A stretch of 64,000 nucleotides of DNA from Ideonella margarita (lineage in GTDB: Bacteria > Pseudomonadota > Gammaproteobacteria > Burkholderiales > Burkholderiaceae_C), in NCBI RefSeq assembly GCF_038066635.1, contig NZ_JBBUTI010000001.1, forward strand, positions 186,001 to 250,000, read 5' to 3'. The position numbers and the translations under genes were made by a program. Positions 30,463 to 39,343 of the stretch are shown here, one piece after another; the stretch's first letter is position 1, and each line of letters begins with the position of its first letter. The notes beneath the pieces are model-generated. The model was not told the DNA's origin. It did no database searches and saw only the letters and a list, made by a program, of their open reading frames with translations.

Positions 30463-31035
30463 TCAGAGCCCAGTCCAGCGCTTCGGGCTGCCCCGGCCCA
30501 CGTTGAGCAGTTCGATCACGCGCTCGACCGTGTCGTCCACCAGCTCGTCGATGGTCTGCGGGCGGTGGTAGAACGCCGGCAGCGGCGGGAAGATGATGCC
30601 GCCCATCTCGGTCACGGCCGTCATGTTGCGCAGGTGGGCCAGGTTGAAGGGCGTCTCTCGCACCATCAACAGCAGGCGCCGACGCTCCTTCAAGGTCACG
30701 TCGGCCGCACGGGTCAGCAGGTTGTCGCCGAAGCCATGGGCGATGGCGGCGAGCGTCTTCATCGTGCACGGCGCAATCACCATCGCATCGGTCGGGTGGC
30801 TGCCGCTGGCAATGCAGGCGCCGATGTCACCCAGCGGGTGGCATTCATCGGCCATCGCTTCGAGGTCGGGCCGGCTCAGGCCGAGTTCGTGGTGCGCGTT
30901 CAGCACCCCAGCCGGTGTGACCACCAGGTGGGTGTGCGCGCCCAGCGCCTTGAGACGCTGCAGCAGCCGCACGCCGTAGATGGCGCCGGAGGCACCCGTC
31001 AGGCCGACGACGACGCGGGGCGCTGATGCCTCCAT
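30463..31035 (-). CDS. ubiX: UbiX flavin prenyltransferase
   Basis: A 190-residue enzyme that attaches dimethylallyl phosphate to FMN, making the prenylated flavin cofactor for UbiD in ubiquinone synthesis. The N-terminal VGLTGASGAIYGVRLL binds FMN phosphate, and PCTMKTLAAIAHG and RETPFN are conserved. It lies seven bases after grxD and ends 10 bases from the convergent transglycosylase gene. Confidence 0.94.
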   Translation of the reverse strand: MEASAPRVVVGLTGASGAIYGVRLLQRLKALGAHTHLVVTPAGVLNAHHELGLSRPDLEAMADECHPLGDIGACIASGSHPTDAMVIAPCTMKTLAAIAHGFGDNLLTRAADVTLKERRRLLLMVRETPFNLAHLRNMTAVTEMGGIIFPPLPAFYHRPQTIDELVDDTVERVIELLNVGRGSPKRWTGL

Positions 31036-31042
31036 GCCGGGG

Positions 31043-31354
31043 TCAGCCTGCCAGCACTTCTTGCAGCTCGCCGGCCTGGTACATCTCCATCATGATGTCC
31101 GAGCCACCGACAAATTCGCCGTTGACGTAGAGCTGCGGGATGGTCGGCCAGTTGGCGTATTCCTTGATGCCCTGGCGCACTTCCTCGTCCGCCAGCACGT
31201 TGACGGTGGTGATGTCCTGCGCGCCGCAGGCCTTCAGGATCTGGATGGCACGGCCGGAGAAGCCGCACTGCGGAAACTGGGCAGTGCCCTTCATGAACAG
31301 GACAACCTTGTTGCCCTTGACGATCTCGTCGATGCGCTGCTGAACGTCGCTCAT
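31043..31354 (-). CDS. grxD: Monothiol glutaredoxin Grx4
   Basis: A 103-residue monothiol glutaredoxin that binds and passes on [2Fe-2S] clusters. The active site is CGFS with Cys30, and the GSH-binding TVP-like IPQLYVNGEFVGGSD follows. The ATG at 31354 gives the standard N-terminus. The prmC-grxD-ubiX neighbourhood is common in Burkholderiales, although here an outer-membrane-like gene lies between. Confidence 0.96.
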   Translation of the reverse strand: MSDVQQRIDEIVKGNKVVLFMKGTAQFPQCGFSGRAIQILKACGAQDITTVNVLADEEVRQGIKEYANWPTIPQLYVNGEFVGGSDIMMEMYQAGELQEVLAG

Positions 31355-31504
31355 GGCGTGTCTTTCATTCGAATTGGGAGCAGCTCGTGCTGCGATGCCG
31401 GGTTTATACGGCAAAGCACAGCCGGCTTGCAGGTGTGGCCAGACAAGCCCCGACGCGGCGGGGCGGTAATCGGCGTCTATTGTCCCAGAGCGCGAGGCGC
31501 GCCG

Positions 31505-32101
31505 TCAGAAGCTGTACGACAAGTTCAGCTGGAACACCGGCGACAGCTGCATCGAGCGCAGCGTGAGGTCGAGGCTGTCACTGCCGCTCAGCAGCCGCCC
31601 GAGGCTCGCGCCGCCCGGCCGCTGGGCCAGCACACCCACATCGGCGCTGATGCCCAGACCCAGCTTGCGCCACCAGGTGCTGTAGCCCAGACCGAGGTAG
31701 GGCATGGCGGTGGCCGCCTGTTCACTGTTGTCGATCAGTGCGGCTGATTGGCCCGCGCTGATGTTCCAGGCTTCAGGGCCGATGGCGGCGGCAGAACCCA
31801 GCGCCACGGTCTTCGGACCCAGCCACAGCGCGGTGGTGGCCCGCAGACCGCCGCCATCGCCCAGGGGCGCGAGGTTGAAGTAGCGGTCGCTGCTGAGCCG
31901 GAGTGCGGCGCGTGCAGCGGGGGGCGTGAGGTTCGGGCGGGTGCTGTCGAGCGGCAGGGTCGAGGTGACGCTCAGCCGGGCCTGCCAGGTCGACCAAGCC
32001 GGGTTGGCGTTGTCCCAGCGCAAGCCTTGGCCGCCATCAGCGGCAGTGGCCGCCAAAGGCAGCAGCGTGGCGAGGACAGTTGCAAGCAGCACGATGCGCA
32101 T
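31505..32101 (-). CDS. Uncharacterised secreted protein, probable outer-membrane barrel
   Basis: 198 residues with a Sec signal (MRIVLLATVLATLLPLAATAA, written here as the first 21 residues, cleavage near 20-21). The mature part alternates polar and hydrophobic residues, has aromatic girdle-like stretches (GLGYSTWW) and ends with phenylalanine in NLSYSF, typical of small outer-membrane beta barrels. I do not recognise the family. The ATG at 32101 has a good GGGAGG site; an in-frame start 63 bases upstream would add a non-signal-like N-terminus. It lies between prmC and grxD on the same strand. Confidence 0.65.
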   Translation of the reverse strand: MRIVLLATVLATLLPLAATAADGGQGLRWDNANPAWSTWQARLSVTSTLPLDSTRPNLTPPAARAALRLSSDRYFNLAPLGDGGGLRATTALWLGPKTVALGSAAAIGPEAWNISAGQSAALIDNSEQAATAMPYLGLGYSTWWRKLGLGISADVGVLAQRPGGASLGRLLSGSDSLDLTLRSMQLSPVFQLNLSYSF

Positions 32102-32228
32102 AACACCTCCCGGAAGTCGGCCATCGAGACCTGCGTTGGGCACGCGGGCCAGTCGATGATTCATCGTAACGCGTCGGCCGGCTTCTGTGGGCCATCAAAC
32201 AGTGGCGGAAAGCCCCTGTTTGTTTTGT

Positions 32229-33095
32229 TTACAGCTGCGCGCCGATGTTGGTCTTTTGGCCACCAGTGCAGCGGGCGCGGCCCGCCAGGTCCAGTTGCAG
32301 GCGCACGTTGTGCAGGCCGGCGGCGCGCAGCAAGGCTGGCACGCTGTCGCCCTGGTCGTAGCCATGCTCCAGCAGCAGCCAGCCGCCTGCGGCCAGCCAG
32401 GTGTCGCAGCCAGCCACGATCTCGCGGTACGCGGCCAGGCCGTCGCCCTCGGGCGTGAGCGCCATGCGCGGCTCGTGCGCCAGATCGGCCAGGTGCGGGT
32501 CGTCGCCCGGGATGTAGGGCGGGTTCGACAGCACCAGGTCGAACTGATCGCCCGCCACGCCTTGCCACCAGTGGCTGTGCAGCCAGTGCACGGCCAAGCC
32601 CAGTTGCTCGCCATTGCCGCGTGCCACCGCCAGGGCCTCCGGGCTGGCGTCGAGTGCATGCACCACGGCCCGCGGACACGCCTGCTTCACGGCCAATGCG
32701 ATGGCGCCGCTGCCCGTGCCCAGGTCGATCACCCGGGGTGCGGGAAGATGTGCCAGCGCGCCGTTCAAGGTGTCCAGCGCCCAGTCGACCAGCACCTCCG
32801 TATCCGGCCGGGGCACCAGCACGGCAGGAGATACCTGCAGCGTCAGGCCGTGAAAGTCCTGCTGACCGAGCAGGTAGGCCAGCGGCTCACCGCCTGCCAG
32901 GCGGTGGCACCAGTCGGCCCAGGTGTGGGCATGGGCGGGCTGCAGCGGCGTGTCGCCATGGATGAACAGCCAGCTGCGGCTCTGGCCCAGCAGGCTGCCC
33001 AGCAGGTGTTGCGCATCCAGACGCTCGACGCCCTGTGCCTGTGCGTTGATGAGCGCTTGTGCCACCGTCATCGGTGTTGCTGTGGCGCCGGTCAT
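32229..33095 (-). CDS. prmC: PrmC (HemK), release-factor glutamine methyltransferase
   Basis: A 288-residue SAM enzyme that methylates the glutamine of the GGQ motif in release factors. Motif I is DLGTGSGAIAL (about 124-134) and the catalytic NPPY is at 191-194. The start overlaps the prfA stop by four bases (ATGA), coupling the enzyme to its substrate. Confidence 0.96.
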   Translation of the reverse strand: MTGATATPMTVAQALINAQAQGVERLDAQHLLGSLLGQSRSWLFIHGDTPLQPAHAHTWADWCHRLAGGEPLAYLLGQQDFHGLTLQVSPAVLVPRPDTEVLVDWALDTLNGALAHLPAPRVIDLGTGSGAIALAVKQACPRAVVHALDASPEALAVARGNGEQLGLAVHWLHSHWWQGVAGDQFDLVLSNPPYIPGDDPHLADLAHEPRMALTPEGDGLAAYREIVAGCDTWLAAGGWLLLEHGYDQGDSVPALLRAAGLHNVRLQLDLAGRARCTGGQKTNIGAQL

Positions 33096-34174
33096 GCCCC
33101 GGCCTCCAGCGCGGCCATCTGCTGCTGTGAGCGGAAGGCCTGCAGCGCCTGGATCACGTCACCGAGGTCACCTTCCATGATCTGCCCCAGCTTGTAGAGC
33201 GTCAGGTTGATGCGGTGATCGGTGAGCCGGCCTTGCGGGAAGTTGTAGGTGCGGATGCGGTCGCTGCGGTCGCCCGAGCCCACCAGCGCCTTGCGCGTAG
33301 CGGCTTCGCGCGCCTGCCGCTCGGTACGTTCTTTGTCTTGCAACCGCGCCTGCAGCACCGCCAGGGCCTTGGCCTTGTTGCGGTGCTGGGAGCGGTCATC
33401 CTGGCACTCAGCCACCAGACCGGTGGGCAGGTGGGTCACGCGGATCGCGCTGTCGGTCTTGTTGATGTGCTGGCCACCGGCGCCGCTGGCGCGGAAGGTG
33501 TCGATGCGCAGCTCGGCCGGGTTCAGTGTCACTTCCGCGGCTTCATCAGGCTCGGGCATCACGGCCACGGTGCAGGCGCTGGTGTGGATGCGGCCCTGGG
33601 TTTCGGTGGCCGGCACGCGTTGCACGCGGTGGCCCCCTGATTCGAACTTCATGCGGGCGTAGACCGAGTCACCTTCCATGCGGATGACCACGTCCTTGTA
33701 GCCGCCCAGATCGGAGGCGCTTTCGCTCATCAACTCGCAGCGCCAACCCAGGGCTTCGGCATAACGCAGGTACATGCGTGCGAGGTCAGCGGCGAACAGC
33801 GCAGATTCTTCGCCGCCGGTGCCAGCCCGTATTTCCACGAAGGCGTTGCGGCCGTCGTCGGGGTCGCGGGGCAGCAGGGCGGTTTGCAGCTGGCCAAGCA
33901 GACTGGCCAGGTCAGCCTTGGCTGCGGCTTGTTCTTCGCGGGCCATGTCGGCCATCTCCGCATCGTCGGCCATGGCGATGGCGTCGGCCAAGTCTTGCTC
34001 GCGTTGCTCGAAGGTGCGGAACAGGGCGGCCACCTCAGCGGCATCGGCTTGCTCACGCGCAATCTGGCGGTAGCGCTTCATGTCGGCCGTGACCTGGGGG
34101 TCGGCCAGCAGCGCGTCCAGTTCGGTGAGCCGGAAAGCCAGGCGTCGGAGTTGCTGGCGCAGCGAGTCGTTCAT
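33092..34174 (-). CDS. prfA: Peptide chain release factor 1
   Basis: A 360-residue factor that recognises UAA and UAG. The codon-reading PAT is at 188-190 and GGQ at 233-235. Length is standard. It is followed by its modifying enzyme prmC. Between it and hemA upstream lies a 172-bp gap with a degenerate 12-bp tandem repeat. Confidence 0.97.
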   Translation of the reverse strand: MNDSLRQQLRRLAFRLTELDALLADPQVTADMKRYRQIAREQADAAEVAALFRTFEQREQDLADAIAMADDAEMADMAREEQAAAKADLASLLGQLQTALLPRDPDDGRNAFVEIRAGTGGEESALFAADLARMYLRYAEALGWRCELMSESASDLGGYKDVVIRMEGDSVYARMKFESGGHRVQRVPATETQGRIHTSACTVAVMPEPDEAAEVTLNPAELRIDTFRASGAGGQHINKTDSAIRVTHLPTGLVAECQDDRSQHRNKAKALAVLQARLQDKERTERQAREAATRKALVGSGDRSDRIRTYNFPQGRLTDHRINLTLYKLGQIMEGDLGDVIQALQAFRSQQQMAALEAGA

Positions 34175-34205
34175 GGGGCGGGCGCCGGGCAGGGGGCGCT
34201 GGGTA

Positions 34206-34265
34206 GGCGATCGGGTGGGCGGTCGTTTGGGCCGTCGTGTCGGCCGTCGTGTCGGCGTTCGCCAC
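34206..34265. repeat. Degenerate 12-bp tandem repeat between hemA and prfA
   Basis: Five units of 12 bp: GGCGATCGGGTG, GGCGGTCGTTTG, GGCCGTCGTGTC twice, GGCGTTCGCCAC. The two central copies are identical. It lies in the gap between the hemA stop and the prfA start and is not in a recognised gene. Confidence 0.65.
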
Positions 34266-34346
34266 CGGGGGCGTCAGCCTTGGCGCAGGCCAGGGCTGTT
34301 GCGCGGGGCCTGGCAGCAAGGCCAGGCGAAGCGAACACGCGCAGCG

Positions 34347-35648
34347 CTAACGGCCGGTGTCGTCGGCGGGGTCGCGGGGCGATTGCCGCAGGAACAGCCG
34401 CGACACCACCTCGGCCGTCTGGTGCCGCTGGCTGCCTTCGCTGGCGTGCAGTTCGGCCAGGGCGCCGTGCAGCATCTTCTGGGTCAGGCCCCGGCTCAGG
34501 GCTTCGAGCACGCTGTCGATGTCGTTGCCTTTGGCCAGCAGTTTGCGGGCACGGGCGATCTCGCCGGCGCGCCAGTCATCTGCCTGGCGGTTCAGGGCCT
34601 GGATCAGCGGCACGCTGGCGCGCTGGTCGAGCCAGTGCGCAAAACTCTGCACGCCGGCGTCGATGATGGTTTCAGCTTGCTCCACTGCCGCGAGGCGTTT
34701 CTCGCCAGCCGTGCGGGTGACTTCCGTCAGGTCGTCGACCGTGTAGAGGTAGACGTCAGAAAGCTGTCCTACTTCGGGCTCGATGTCGCGCGGCACGGCC
34801 AGGTCGACCATGAACATCGGCCGGCGCTTGCGGGCCTTCAGTGCGCGCTCCACCGCGCCCAGGCCGATGATCGGCAGGCTGCTGGCGGTGCAAGACACGA
34901 TGATGTCGAAGTCTTGAAGGCGCGTTGGCAGGTCAGCGAGCCGCAGGGCCTGCGCGCCGAAGCGGCTGGCCAGTTTCTCGCCGCGCTCCAGCGTGCGGTT
35001 GGCGACAGCCATCAGCTTGGGCTCACGCGCGGCGAAGTGCGTGGCCACCAGCTCGATCATTTCGCCCGCGCCGACAAACAGCACGCGGGTATCGCGCAGG
35101 TCTTCAAACAGCTGCGACGCGAGCCGCACCGTGGCGGCCGCCATGCTGATCGAGTGCGAGCCGATTTCCGTCGACGTACGCACTTCCTTGGCCACCGAGA
35201 ACGAGCGCTGGAAAAGCTGGTGCAGGGTGGTGCCCAGCGTGCCGGCTTCGTCAGCGCCGCGCACGGCCTGCTTCATCTGGCCCAGGATCTGCGGCTCACC
35301 GAGCACCATCGAATCGAGACCCGAGGCCACGCGGAAGGCGTGTCGGGCGGCTTCGCGGTTCTCCAGCACGTAGGTGTGGGCCTGCAGCTGGTCGCCGTGC
35401 AGGCCGCCATGGGCTGCCAGCCAATCGAGGGCTGGACGCACCAGCTCGCGGCTGCGGGCGGGGTCAGCCGCCACATACAGCTCGGTGCGGTTGCAGGTGG
35501 AGAGGATGGCCGCCTCGGGCATGGCGCGCAACAACTGCTCGCGGAAGCCGCGCAGGGCAGGGCTCAGTTGCTCAGGGGCAAACGCAAAGCGCCCGCGGAT
35601 ATCCAGCGGTGCGGTTTGATGGTTGAGCCCGAGAGCGAAAACACTCAT
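34347..35648 (-). CDS. hemA: Glutamyl-tRNA reductase
   Basis: A 433-residue enzyme for the first committed step of tetrapyrrole synthesis, reducing glutamyl-tRNA to the semialdehyde. GLNHQTAP begins the catalytic domain and Cys52 in STCNRTE is the nucleophile; the NADPH domain (GAGEMIELVATHF) and dimerisation helix follow. The ATG at 35648 gives MSVFALGLNH; another ATG seven codons upstream is possible. A TATAAT lies six bases before the chosen start. The gene order hemA-prfA-prmC is conserved in proteobacteria. Confidence 0.95.
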   Translation of the reverse strand: MSVFALGLNHQTAPLDIRGRFAFAPEQLSPALRGFREQLLRAMPEAAILSTCNRTELYVAADPARSRELVRPALDWLAAHGGLHGDQLQAHTYVLENREAARHAFRVASGLDSMVLGEPQILGQMKQAVRGADEAGTLGTTLHQLFQRSFSVAKEVRTSTEIGSHSISMAAATVRLASQLFEDLRDTRVLFVGAGEMIELVATHFAAREPKLMAVANRTLERGEKLASRFGAQALRLADLPTRLQDFDIIVSCTASSLPIIGLGAVERALKARKRRPMFMVDLAVPRDIEPEVGQLSDVYLYTVDDLTEVTRTAGEKRLAAVEQAETIIDAGVQSFAHWLDQRASVPLIQALNRQADDWRAGEIARARKLLAKGNDIDSVLEALSRGLTQKMLHGALAELHASEGSQRHQTAEVVSRLFLRQSPRDPADDTGR

Positions 35649-35778
35649 GACGCGATTATAAAATTGCATTCACAAACGCTGCCTGAGACATAGCGGGCGT
35701 TTTGTGTGGGAATTGATCGGCATCAAGCTCGGTGCAGTGCGCAAGCGGCACAGCAGGGGCGCACATCACAGGTGAATC

Positions 35779-36054
35779 ATGGGTCCGCTGGACGTGTTGT
35801 GGCATTTGCTGAACTTCTTCGCCCCCGCGGTGGGTGTGGCCGTGCTGGCGGCCAGCCTCAGCAAGCTGGTGTGGCGCCGGGGTTTGCGCGCCGTGCCCTG
35901 GCGCACGCTGGTGGTGTGGGCCTCGGTGGCTGGCGCGGTGGTGCTGGTGGCGGGCCTGGTGCTCTTCGGCCGTGACGGTCGGATGCTGACCTACCTGGCG
36001 CTGGTGGGCGCCACGGCGCTGGCCCTCTGGTGGAAGGGCCTGCGCCACCTCTGA
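35779..36054 (+). CDS. Uncharacterised small membrane protein
   Basis: A 91-residue protein with three hydrophobic segments (about 8-27, 43-62, 68-84) and basic loops between them (WRRGLR, KGLRHL). I do not recognise a family. It is the only plus-strand gene between hemA and miaB and ends on the base before the miaB stop. A GGTGA lies close to the start codon. Confidence 0.6.
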   Translation: MGPLDVLWHLLNFFAPAVGVAVLAASLSKLVWRRGLRAVPWRTLVVWASVAGAVVLVAGLVLFGRDGRMLTYLALVGATALALWWKGLRHL

Positions 36055-37413
36055 TCAGGCCGGCAGGCTGGCCGGGGCCGTGCCCGATTCGCGCACCAGC
36101 ACCTCGGCGCGCAGCGAGTGCGGCATCGCGCTGGTGATCGTCACGTCGACCATCTGACCAATCAGGCGGGCCGAGCCGGGGAAATTGACGATGCGGTTGC
36201 ACTCGGTGCGGCCCATCAGCTCCGCCGCGTTCTTGCGCGACGGGCCTTCAACCAGCACGCGCTGCGCGGTACCGACACGGGTGTCGCTGATCGCCTTGAT
36301 GTTGGCTTCGATGCGGGCCTGCAGGGTTTGCAGTCGGGCAAGCTTCACCTCGTGCGGCGTGTCATCGGCCAGCGAAGCCGCCGGCGTGCCGGGTCGCGGG
36401 CTGAAGATGAAGCTGAACGAGGCGTCGAAGCCGATGTCGTCGATCAGTTTCATGGTCTTGGCGAAGTCATCGTCGGTTTCGCCGGGGAAGCCCACGATGA
36501 AATCGGACGACAAGGTGATGTCAGGGCGCACCAGCTTGAGCTTGCGGATCGTGCTCTTGAATTCCAGCGTGGTGTAGCCGCGCTTCATCGCCATCAGGAT
36601 GCGGTCGCTGCCGTGCTGCACCGGCAGGTGCAGGTGGTTCACCAGCTGCGGCACCTTGGCGTACACGTCGATCAGGCGCTGGCTGAATTCGTTCGGGTGG
36701 CTGGTGGTGTAGCGGATGCGCTCGATGCCCGGGATCTCGCCGACGTATTCCAGCAGCAGGGCAAAGTCGGCGATCTCGCTGGTATTGCCCATGGTGCCGC
36801 GGTAGCCGTTGACGTTCTGGCCCAGCAGCGTCACTTCCTTCACGCCCTGGTCGGCCAGCCCGGCCACTTCCGTCAGCACGTCCTCGAACGGGCGCGAAAC
36901 CTCTTCACCGCGCGTGTACGGCACCACGCAGTAGGTGCAGTACTTCGAGCAGCCTTCCATGATCGACACGAAGGCGGAGGCGCCCTCGACGCGGGCCGGC
37001 GGCAGGTGGTCGAACTTCTCGATTTCGGGGAAGCTGATGTCGACCTGCGCGCGCTGCTGCGATTGCCGGCGCTCGATCAGCTGCGGCAGGCGGTGCAGGG
37101 TCTGCGGGCCGAAGACGATGTCGACGTACGGTGCGCGCGCAATGATGGCCGCACCTTCCTGGCTGGCCACGCAACCGCCCACGCCGATCAGCACGCCCTT
37201 TTCCTTCAGGTGCTTGACCCGGCCCAGATCGGAGAACACCTTCTCGGACGCCTTCTCGCGCACCGAGCAGGTGTTGAACAACACGAGGTCAGCCTGGTCC
37301 ACGTCGTCGGTCGGCTCGTAGCCTTCGGCTGCGCGCAGCACGTCGGCCATCTTGTCCGAGTCGTACTCGTTCATCTGGCAGCCGAAGGTACGAATGAAAA
37401 CTTTCTTGCTCAT
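36055..37413 (-). CDS. miaB: MiaB tRNA methylthiotransferase
   Basis: A 452-residue radical SAM enzyme that adds the 2-methylthio group to i6A37 of tRNA. The auxiliary cluster cysteines are Cys12, Cys49 and Cys81; the radical SAM triad is Cys155, Cys159, Cys162 in CSKYCTYC. A TRAM domain ends the protein. The ATG at 37413 gives MSKKVFIRTFGCQMN. Its stop directly abuts the stop of a convergent membrane protein gene. Confidence 0.96.
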   Translation of the reverse strand: MSKKVFIRTFGCQMNEYDSDKMADVLRAAEGYEPTDDVDQADLVLFNTCSVREKASEKVFSDLGRVKHLKEKGVLIGVGGCVASQEGAAIIARAPYVDIVFGPQTLHRLPQLIERRQSQQRAQVDISFPEIEKFDHLPPARVEGASAFVSIMEGCSKYCTYCVVPYTRGEEVSRPFEDVLTEVAGLADQGVKEVTLLGQNVNGYRGTMGNTSEIADFALLLEYVGEIPGIERIRYTTSHPNEFSQRLIDVYAKVPQLVNHLHLPVQHGSDRILMAMKRGYTTLEFKSTIRKLKLVRPDITLSSDFIVGFPGETDDDFAKTMKLIDDIGFDASFSFIFSPRPGTPAASLADDTPHEVKLARLQTLQARIEANIKAISDTRVGTAQRVLVEGPSRKNAAELMGRTECNRIVNFPGSARLIGQMVDVTITSAMPHSLRAEVLVRESGTAPASLPA

Positions 37414-37480
37414 GGCGAAGACTCCGTCGGTGCGCGCCTCGGCGCCGCACCCGTCAATCAAATGGGAGAGGCCGGTGCGC

Positions 37481-37957
37481 TCAGGGGCGCGACCAGGTCT
37501 GTGCGTCGGCGTTGAAGACCCAGCTCTGGGCTTCGGCGGTGGTGCGGGGCCACGGCTTCACGAGGATCTCGTCGGGGCGCAGCAGCCAGACGTCTTTCAC
37601 CAGACCGAAGGGGTCGATGGTGTAGTTGACGATGGCGCGCGTGCCGGTGAGGTTGCCGGCCAGCTGCAGCAGGTTGTCGGTGCCACGAATGCGCGCGCCG
37701 GGGGCGAGGCGAGCGGCCTGGCCATTCAGCAGCACTTCGGGCTGCGACTGGAACTGCAGTTCGCCGCGCAGGGCGGAGGCAGGGAAGTTGCGGGCGGCCT
37801 GGGCTTGGGCTGGCAGATGCGTTGCCAGCAGGGCTGTCAGCAGCGTGGCCGACATCGCCAGAACCAATGCGGCGCGCAGTGCGTGCGCATTGAGCGCGTG
37901 ACAAGCACTGCGCAAGCCGTGTTTCAGGCGGGCCGTCGTCATGGCACAGCGGTTCAT
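37481..37957 (-). CDS. Uncharacterised exported protein
   Basis: A 158-residue protein with a basic N-terminus, a hydrophobic core (about 30-47) and an AQA cleavage near residue 54, then a mature domain of about 105 residues containing PEVLLNGQAARLAPG and VKDVWLLRPDE. Similar periplasmic proteins accompany miaB in Burkholderiales, but I know of no function. The start could also be the ATG five codons downstream. It lies between the tRNA-Met gene and miaB on the same strand. Confidence 0.7.
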   Translation of the reverse strand: MNRCAMTTARLKHGLRSACHALNAHALRAALVLAMSATLLTALLATHLPAQAQAARNFPASALRGELQFQSQPEVLLNGQAARLAPGARIRGTDNLLQLAGNLTGTRAIVNYTIDPFGLVKDVWLLRPDEILVKPWPRTTAEAQSWVFNADAQTWSRP

Positions 37958-37987
37958 GGTGTGTATCCAGGGGCTGTGAAATGATTC

Positions 37988-38017
37988 GGCCCAAGTTTCC
38001 TTTCGAAAACTCGGGCC
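37988..38017 (-). terminator. Hairpin after tRNA-Met
   Basis: An 11-bp stem with one G-U pair (38007-38017 with 37988-37998) and an 8-base loop starts 10 bases after the tRNA. There is no U-tract after it, so it may be a processing or partial termination signal. Confidence 0.45.
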
Positions 38018-38026
38018 GGCTTGTTT

Positions 38027-38103
<77 letters not shown>

Positions 38104-38188
38104 AACAGCCCATGACTATACATCAAGTATTGGGCGCAATGCAACAACTGTTCGCGACAAATTTCTTGAGCACCCCGACAATAGACCC

Positions 38189-39283
38189 ATGTTCAGTTTT
38201 TTCCGCAAGAAGAGCCCGGCTCCGGCCGATGCGCCTCAACAGCCCGCGGTGGCCGCACAAGCACCCGCCCCAGCTGCTTCGCCCGCCGCCACGCCCCTGC
38301 CGTCGTCGGTGTTGAGCGCGCCCGCCAACGTGGCCGCCACGCCCAAGCCGCAAATGGAGCGGGCCAGCTGGTTCAGCCGCCTGAAGCAAGGCCTGGCACG
38401 CACCGGCTCCGGCATTGCCCAAGTGTTCACCGGCACGCGCATTGATGACGCGCTGTATGAAGAGCTGGAAACGGCGCTGCTGATGGCCGACACCGGCGTC
38501 AAGGCGACCGAGCACCTGCTGCGTGACCTGAAGCAGCGCGTGAAGGACACCAAGGCCACCGACCCGGCGCAGGTGAAGGCCTTGCTGATCGAAGGCGTGG
38601 CCGAGCTGCTGGCGCCGCTGGAGCGCCCGCTGGTGGTGGGCGAGTTCGTGCCCACGGTGATCATGGTGGTGGGCGTGAACGGTGCCGGCAAGACCACCAG
38701 CATCGGCAAGCTCACGCGGCATCTGGCTGAAAGCGGCGCCAAGGTGCTGCTGGCCGCCGCCGACACCTTCCGCGCCGCAGCGCGCGAGCAGTTGTCGGTG
38801 TGGGCCGGCCGCAACCAGGTCGAGATCGTCAGCCAGGAAGGCGGCGACCCCGCTGCGGTGACGTTTGATGCGGTGAACGCGGGCCGCGCCCGTGGCTGCG
38901 ACGTGGTCATTGCCGACACCGCCGGCCGCCTGCCCACGCAGCTTCACCTGATGGAAGAACTGAAGAAGATCCGCCGGGTGATCAACAAGGCCGATGCCAC
39001 GGCGCCGCACCAGGTGCTGCTGGTGGTGGACGGCAACACGGGCCAGAACGCACTGGCCCAGGTCAAGTCCTTCGATGACGCGCTGACCTTGACCGGCCTG
39101 ATCGTCACCAAGCTCGACGGCACCGCCAAGGGTGGCGTGCTGGCCGCAATTGCGTTGTGGGTGCGTGAGCGCCAGGCGGCGGGTGGTGGCCCGGTGCCGG
39201 TGTATTTCATCGGCGTGGGCGAGCAGCTGGAAGATCTGCAGACCTTCAGCGCCCGCGAGTTCGCGAGCGCGCTGCTGAGCTGA
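38189..39283 (+). CDS. ftsY: FtsY, signal recognition particle receptor
   Basis: A 364-residue SRP GTPase at the membrane. A short Ala/Pro-rich A domain (1-60) replaces the long acidic one of E. coli. The N domain follows, then the G domain with GVNGAGKTT (162-170), DTAGRL and TKLDGTAKGG. It drives delivery of ribosome-SRP complexes to the translocon. It is convergent with ffh, its partner. Confidence 0.96.
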   Translation: MFSFFRKKSPAPADAPQQPAVAAQAPAPAASPAATPLPSSVLSAPANVAATPKPQMERASWFSRLKQGLARTGSGIAQVFTGTRIDDALYEELETALLMADTGVKATEHLLRDLKQRVKDTKATDPAQVKALLIEGVAELLAPLERPLVVGEFVPTVIMVVGVNGAGKTTSIGKLTRHLAESGAKVLLAAADTFRAAAREQLSVWAGRNQVEIVSQEGGDPAAVTFDAVNAGRARGCDVVIADTAGRLPTQLHLMEELKKIRRVINKADATAPHQVLLVVDGNTGQNALAQVKSFDDALTLTGLIVTKLDGTAKGGVLAAIALWVRERQAAGGGPVPVYFIGVGEQLEDLQTFSAREFASALLS

Positions 39284-39343
39284 CGGATTGATGAGCGGTT
39301 GAGCAGGTGAGGGCAGCGCGGGGGCCGCGCGCCCGTCGCCGCA

